The position numbers and the translations under genes were made by a program. From positions 1 to 7,323 of the forward strand of contig JAFGNO010000141.1 of assembly GCA_016926985.1 (NCBI GenBank): a DNA stretch of 7,323 nt, in the 5' to 3' direction. Positions within the stretch are counted from its first letter, which is position 1, and every line of letters starts with the position of its first letter. The stretch is from Anaerolineae bacterium. GTDB taxonomy: Bacteria; Chloroflexota; Anaerolineae; Aggregatilineales; UBA3940. Of this stretch, positions 5,222-7,323 are shown piece after piece. The notes beneath the pieces were generated by a model. The model worked only from the letters and a program-made list of their open reading frames with translations. It had not been told where the DNA came from and ran no database searches.

Positions 5222-7099
5222 ATGCGTCAGATCACCGCTTTTGCCAACCGGCTGGGCATCCAGAGCTATCTACCACTCAAACTTGCTTCTGACCTGTTAC
5301 TCTGGGTGATTGCTGGACCTCTGGCATTCCTGGTTCGCTTTGAGACCAGGGTGCCCGGCTTCTGGCTTGAACTGCTCATCTACACCGCAGTCAGCGCCTT
5401 TCTAAAAACCATCCTGGTATTTATCTATGCGCTGCACAGGCAGTCCTGGCATAAGGTGGGCGTCCGTGACCTGTTTATGATCCTGCGCGCGGTTGGCGCT
5501 GCATCGATTGTCCTGCTTGCCGCAGCCTTCGTTATCTATCCTGCCCTGTCAATTCCCCGCAGCATTCCCATCCTGGATGGTATCCTCTCCGTTTTCCTGC
5601 TCAGCGGCGCCCGTCTGGCGCTCCGGCTGCTCAATGAGCATCAGCAAAGCCAATCGCTGGCACAGCCAGCCAGGCGAGTGCTGGTGGTGGGAGCCGGGGA
5701 GGCCGGCACGATGATCGCGCGTGAAATGCTGCGCCACCCTCAATCCGCCCTGTATCCAGTGGGTTACCTTGACGATGAGCGGGGTAAACAAAGGACTTCA
5801 TTCTATGGAGTGCCAGTGGTTGGAGTCATTGACGATCTCCCTACCTGTGTGAAGCGCCTGAATGTCAACGAAGTCCTGATCGCCATGCCATCTGCTCCTG
5901 GTGAAGTGATCCGGCACGTGGTCACCCTTGCCCGCGAGGCGAAAATCAAGCACAGGATCATCCCCGGCGTCTATGACATCTTGTCCGGCAACGCCTCGAT
6001 CTCTCACCTTCGCGAAGTGGACGTCGAAGACCTCCTTCGACGAGAGCCTGTTCGCCTCAACATGGAGGAAATAGCCAGCTATCTGCAAGATCGGGTGGTT
6101 TTGGTTACCGGGGCAGGCGGATCAATTGGCTCAGAACTTGTCAGGCAGGTCATGCGGTTCAACCCGAGCAGGCTCATTTTACTGGAACGGGATGAAAACA
6201 ACCTGTATATGTTCGAGCGTGAACTGTGCAGCACTTGTCCTGATCTTGAATTTACGCCTCTTGTGGCCGATATTCAGCGCACCGCCAAACTGGATCATAT
6301 TTTCTCAACCTACCATCCCCAGGTGGTTTTTCATGCGGCTGCACACAAACATGTGCCGGTAATGGAAGCCAACCCCGACGAAGCGATCCTGAACAATGTG
6401 CTTGGTACCCGGAACCTGCTTCAGGTTGCTTTGACCCATGGCTCCGAGCGCTTTGTCAACATCTCTACAGACAAAGCAATCCAGCCCACCTCGGTGATGG
6501 GCGCTTCCAAACGCATTGCGGAATACCTGGTGGCTCAGGCGGCCCGGGAAGCCAATGACCATCAGGCTTTTGTCTCTGTCCGTTTTGGCAACGTTCTGGG
6601 CAGTCGAGGCAGTGCTATCCCCATTTTCCGCGAGCAGATCCAGGCAGGTGGCCCGGTCACAATCACCCACCCGGATATGAAGCGTTTCTTCATGAGCATC
6701 CCGGAAGCCACGCAACTGGTCTTGCAGGCGGCTGCGCTGGGCGAAAATGGGGCCCTTTATATCCTTGACATGGGGGATCCGGTCAACATCGTTGATCTGG
6801 CCTGTGAGGTGATCCGGCTCTCCGGCCTGGAGCCCTATGTGGATATTCAGCTTGAATTTGTTGGGGTCCGGCCCGGCGAAAAGCTTTATGAAGAGCTCCT
6901 TACAACCGACGAAGAACTGGCTCCAACTCGTTATGATAAGATTCTCCGCGTACAAAAAGACCGGCACGCGACAGAAGACAACTTTGACACTGCGATTGCC
7001 CGCCTCCTGGAAGCAGCTAACGCCCTCGACAGCGCAGCCATCCGGGCTGTGCTCAAAGAGCTGATCCCTTCGTATAACAGCAACCCTCACTTCTCCTGA
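5222..7099 (+). CDS. Membrane-anchored nucleotide-sugar 4,6-dehydratase (CapD/WbpM/PglF type)
   Basis: This 625-aa polysaccharide-biosynthesis dehydratase is expected to convert UDP-GlcNAc (or a similar UDP-HexNAc) to a UDP-4-keto-6-deoxy sugar with NAD. About four hydrophobic helices (roughly 20-39, 47-70, 85-107, 113-135) anchor it in the membrane. A first Rossmann-like domain follows, with VLVVGAGEAGTMIAREML (153-170). The catalytic short-chain dehydrogenase domain begins at VTGAGGSIGSE (295-305; Gly297, Gly300, Gly303). The active-site stretch is NISTDKA (413-419) and VMGASKR (425-431), in which Met426 replaces the usual Tyr of YxxxK and Lys430 is kept. That Met form is typical of WbpM and PglF. 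RPGEKLYEELL (550-560) is a family signature. Full length, no lesion. The ATG at 5222 is the only in-frame start just before the first helix; its ribosome-binding site is weak (GAGCAG about 8 bp upstream). It probably supplies the aminotransferase upstream. No terminator is seen after it. Confidence 0.95.
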   Translation: MRQITAFANRLGIQSYLPLKLASDLLLWVIAGPLAFLVRFETRVPGFWLELLIYTAVSAFLKTILVFIYALHRQSWHKVGVRDLFMILRAVGAASIVLLAAAFVIYPALSIPRSIPILDGILSVFLLSGARLALRLLNEHQQSQSLAQPARRVLVVGAGEAGTMIAREMLRHPQSALYPVGYLDDERGKQRTSFYGVPVVGVIDDLPTCVKRLNVNEVLIAMPSAPGEVIRHVVTLAREAKIKHRIIPGVYDILSGNASISHLREVDVEDLLRREPVRLNMEEIASYLQDRVVLVTGAGGSIGSELVRQVMRFNPSRLILLERDENNLYMFERELCSTCPDLEFTPLVADIQRTAKLDHIFSTYHPQVVFHAAAHKHVPVMEANPDEAILNNVLGTRNLLQVALTHGSERFVNISTDKAIQPTSVMGASKRIAEYLVAQAAREANDHQAFVSVRFGNVLGSRGSAIPIFREQIQAGGPVTITHPDMKRFFMSIPEATQLVLQAAALGENGALYILDMGDPVNIVDLACEVIRLSGLEPYVDIQLEFVGVRPGEKLYEELLTTDEELAPTRYDKILRVQKDRHATEDNFDTAIARLLEAANALDSAAIRAVLKELIPSYNSNPHFS

Positions 7100-7109
7100 C
7101 AGCGTCGTT

Positions 7110-7138
7110 TTGACCGGCCTGTGCGTGCGCGTTATAAT
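7110..7138 (+). promoter_or_regulatory. Strong sigma70-type promoter of rpmH
   Basis: TTGACC (7110-7115, 5 of 6) and TATAAT (7133-7138, perfect) are separated by exactly 17 bp. The promoter starts 10 bp after the dehydratase stop, and transcription should begin near 7145, giving a leader of about 70 nt before the rpmH ATG. This is the best promoter in the window, as expected for a ribosomal protein gene. Confidence 0.88.
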
Positions 7139-7166
7139 CTCTCTTCGCATTTAGAGCGTGATTCCA

Positions 7167-7185
7167 CCGCCCCGCTTAGGGGCGG
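7167..7185 (+). promoter_or_regulatory. GC-rich hairpin in the rpmH leader
   Basis: CCGCCCC (7167-7173) pairs perfectly with GGGGCGG (7179-7185) around a GCTTA loop. It lies inside the predicted rpmH 5' leader, 29 nt before the ATG. No T-run follows (ATATTGTGAAAG), so it is not an ordinary terminator. It may stabilise the mRNA or control translation. The structure is clear; the function is unknown. Confidence 0.55.
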
Positions 7186-7214
7186 ATATTGTGAAAGAAG
7201 AGGTTTATAGCGTA

Positions 7215-7323
7215 ATGCCAAAACGTACTTATCAACCCAAAAAGCGTCGCCGCGCCAGGGTGCATGGCTTTCGCCAGCGGATGAAAACGCGTGGGGGACG
7301 CGGCGTCTTAAAGGCGCGCCGCA
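7215..7323 (+). CDS. rpmH: 50S ribosomal protein L34, 3' truncated by the window end
   Basis: The first 36 codons give MPKRTYQPKKRRRARVHGF, then RQRMKTRGGRGVLKARR. This is the highly basic L34 signature (KRTYQP...HGFRxRM.T..GR.VL..RR), missing only about the last 8-12 residues. L34 is a small structural protein of the large ribosomal subunit. The ATG at 7215 is preferred because L34 typically begins MKRTYQP or MPKRTYQP; an AAGAGGT about 10 bp upstream serves as ribosome-binding site. An in-frame GTG at 7191 would add eight codons (KEEVYSV after the start) but overlaps that site. rpmH usually leads rnpA and yidC, expected just beyond the edge. Confidence 0.97.
   Translation, partial: MPKRTYQPKKRRRARVHGFRQRMKTRGGRGVLKARR

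Noticed and set aside
7097..7111. Terminator after the dehydratase (GAC-AGC-GTC then GTTTT)
   Set aside because: A 3-bp stem is too short to be credible, and the T-run overlaps the rpmH -35 box.
6305..7150. 281-codon open frame on the - strand over the dehydratase 3' end
   Set aside because: It is antisense to the conserved dehydratase domain and extends across the rpmH promoter; the translation has no family features.

Overview
The window is a bacterial chromosomal segment in which every supported gene lies on the + strand. Five protein-coding loci are followed by the start of rpmH. Base composition is moderately GC-rich, sigma70-type promoter elements are recognisable, and one rho-independent terminator is clear. 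The mixture of a GH31 glucosidase, a small SWIM zinc-finger protein, a CapD-type dehydratase and an L34 beginning MPKRTYQPKKRRRARVHGF would fit a Chloroflexota (Anaerolineae-like) genome. That placement is an impression from family resemblance and was not tested.

Left part (1-3215): a GH31 alpha-glucosidase-type enzyme whose reading frame is still open at the left edge. It is followed by a 77-bp gap holding a perfect 7-5-7 inverted repeat and a plausible promoter, then by a SWIM zinc-finger gene. The zinc-finger gene appears broken by a single-base frameshift in the middle of its CxC...CxH motif; the missing C-terminal half, with the CKH, sits directly downstream in the -1 frame. A strong stem-loop plus T-run at 3188-3215 closes this part.

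Middle and right part (3216-7099): a surface-glycan module. A DegT/DnrJ/EryC1/StrS PLP aminotransferase and a small monotopic phosphoglycosyl transferase are 14 bp apart and probably co-transcribed. After a 125-bp gap comes a 625-aa membrane-anchored nucleotide-sugar 4,6-dehydratase of the CapD/WbpM/PglF type. Together they match the logic of bacillosamine-like sugar synthesis and priming: dehydratase makes a UDP-4-keto-6-deoxy sugar, aminotransferase makes the 4-amino sugar, transferase places a sugar phosphate on undecaprenyl phosphate. The N-acetyltransferase of that pathway (PglD type) is not in the window.

Right edge (7100-7323): an excellent promoter (TTGACC-17-TATAAT), a leader with a 7-bp GC-rich hairpin, and the first 36 codons of rpmH (ribosomal protein L34), cut by the window end. 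In most bacteria rpmH opens the rpmH-rnpA-yidC cluster, often near oriC and dnaA, so the glycan module abuts what may be the origin-proximal core.

I see no tRNA, rRNA, CRISPR array, insertion sequence or phage gene.
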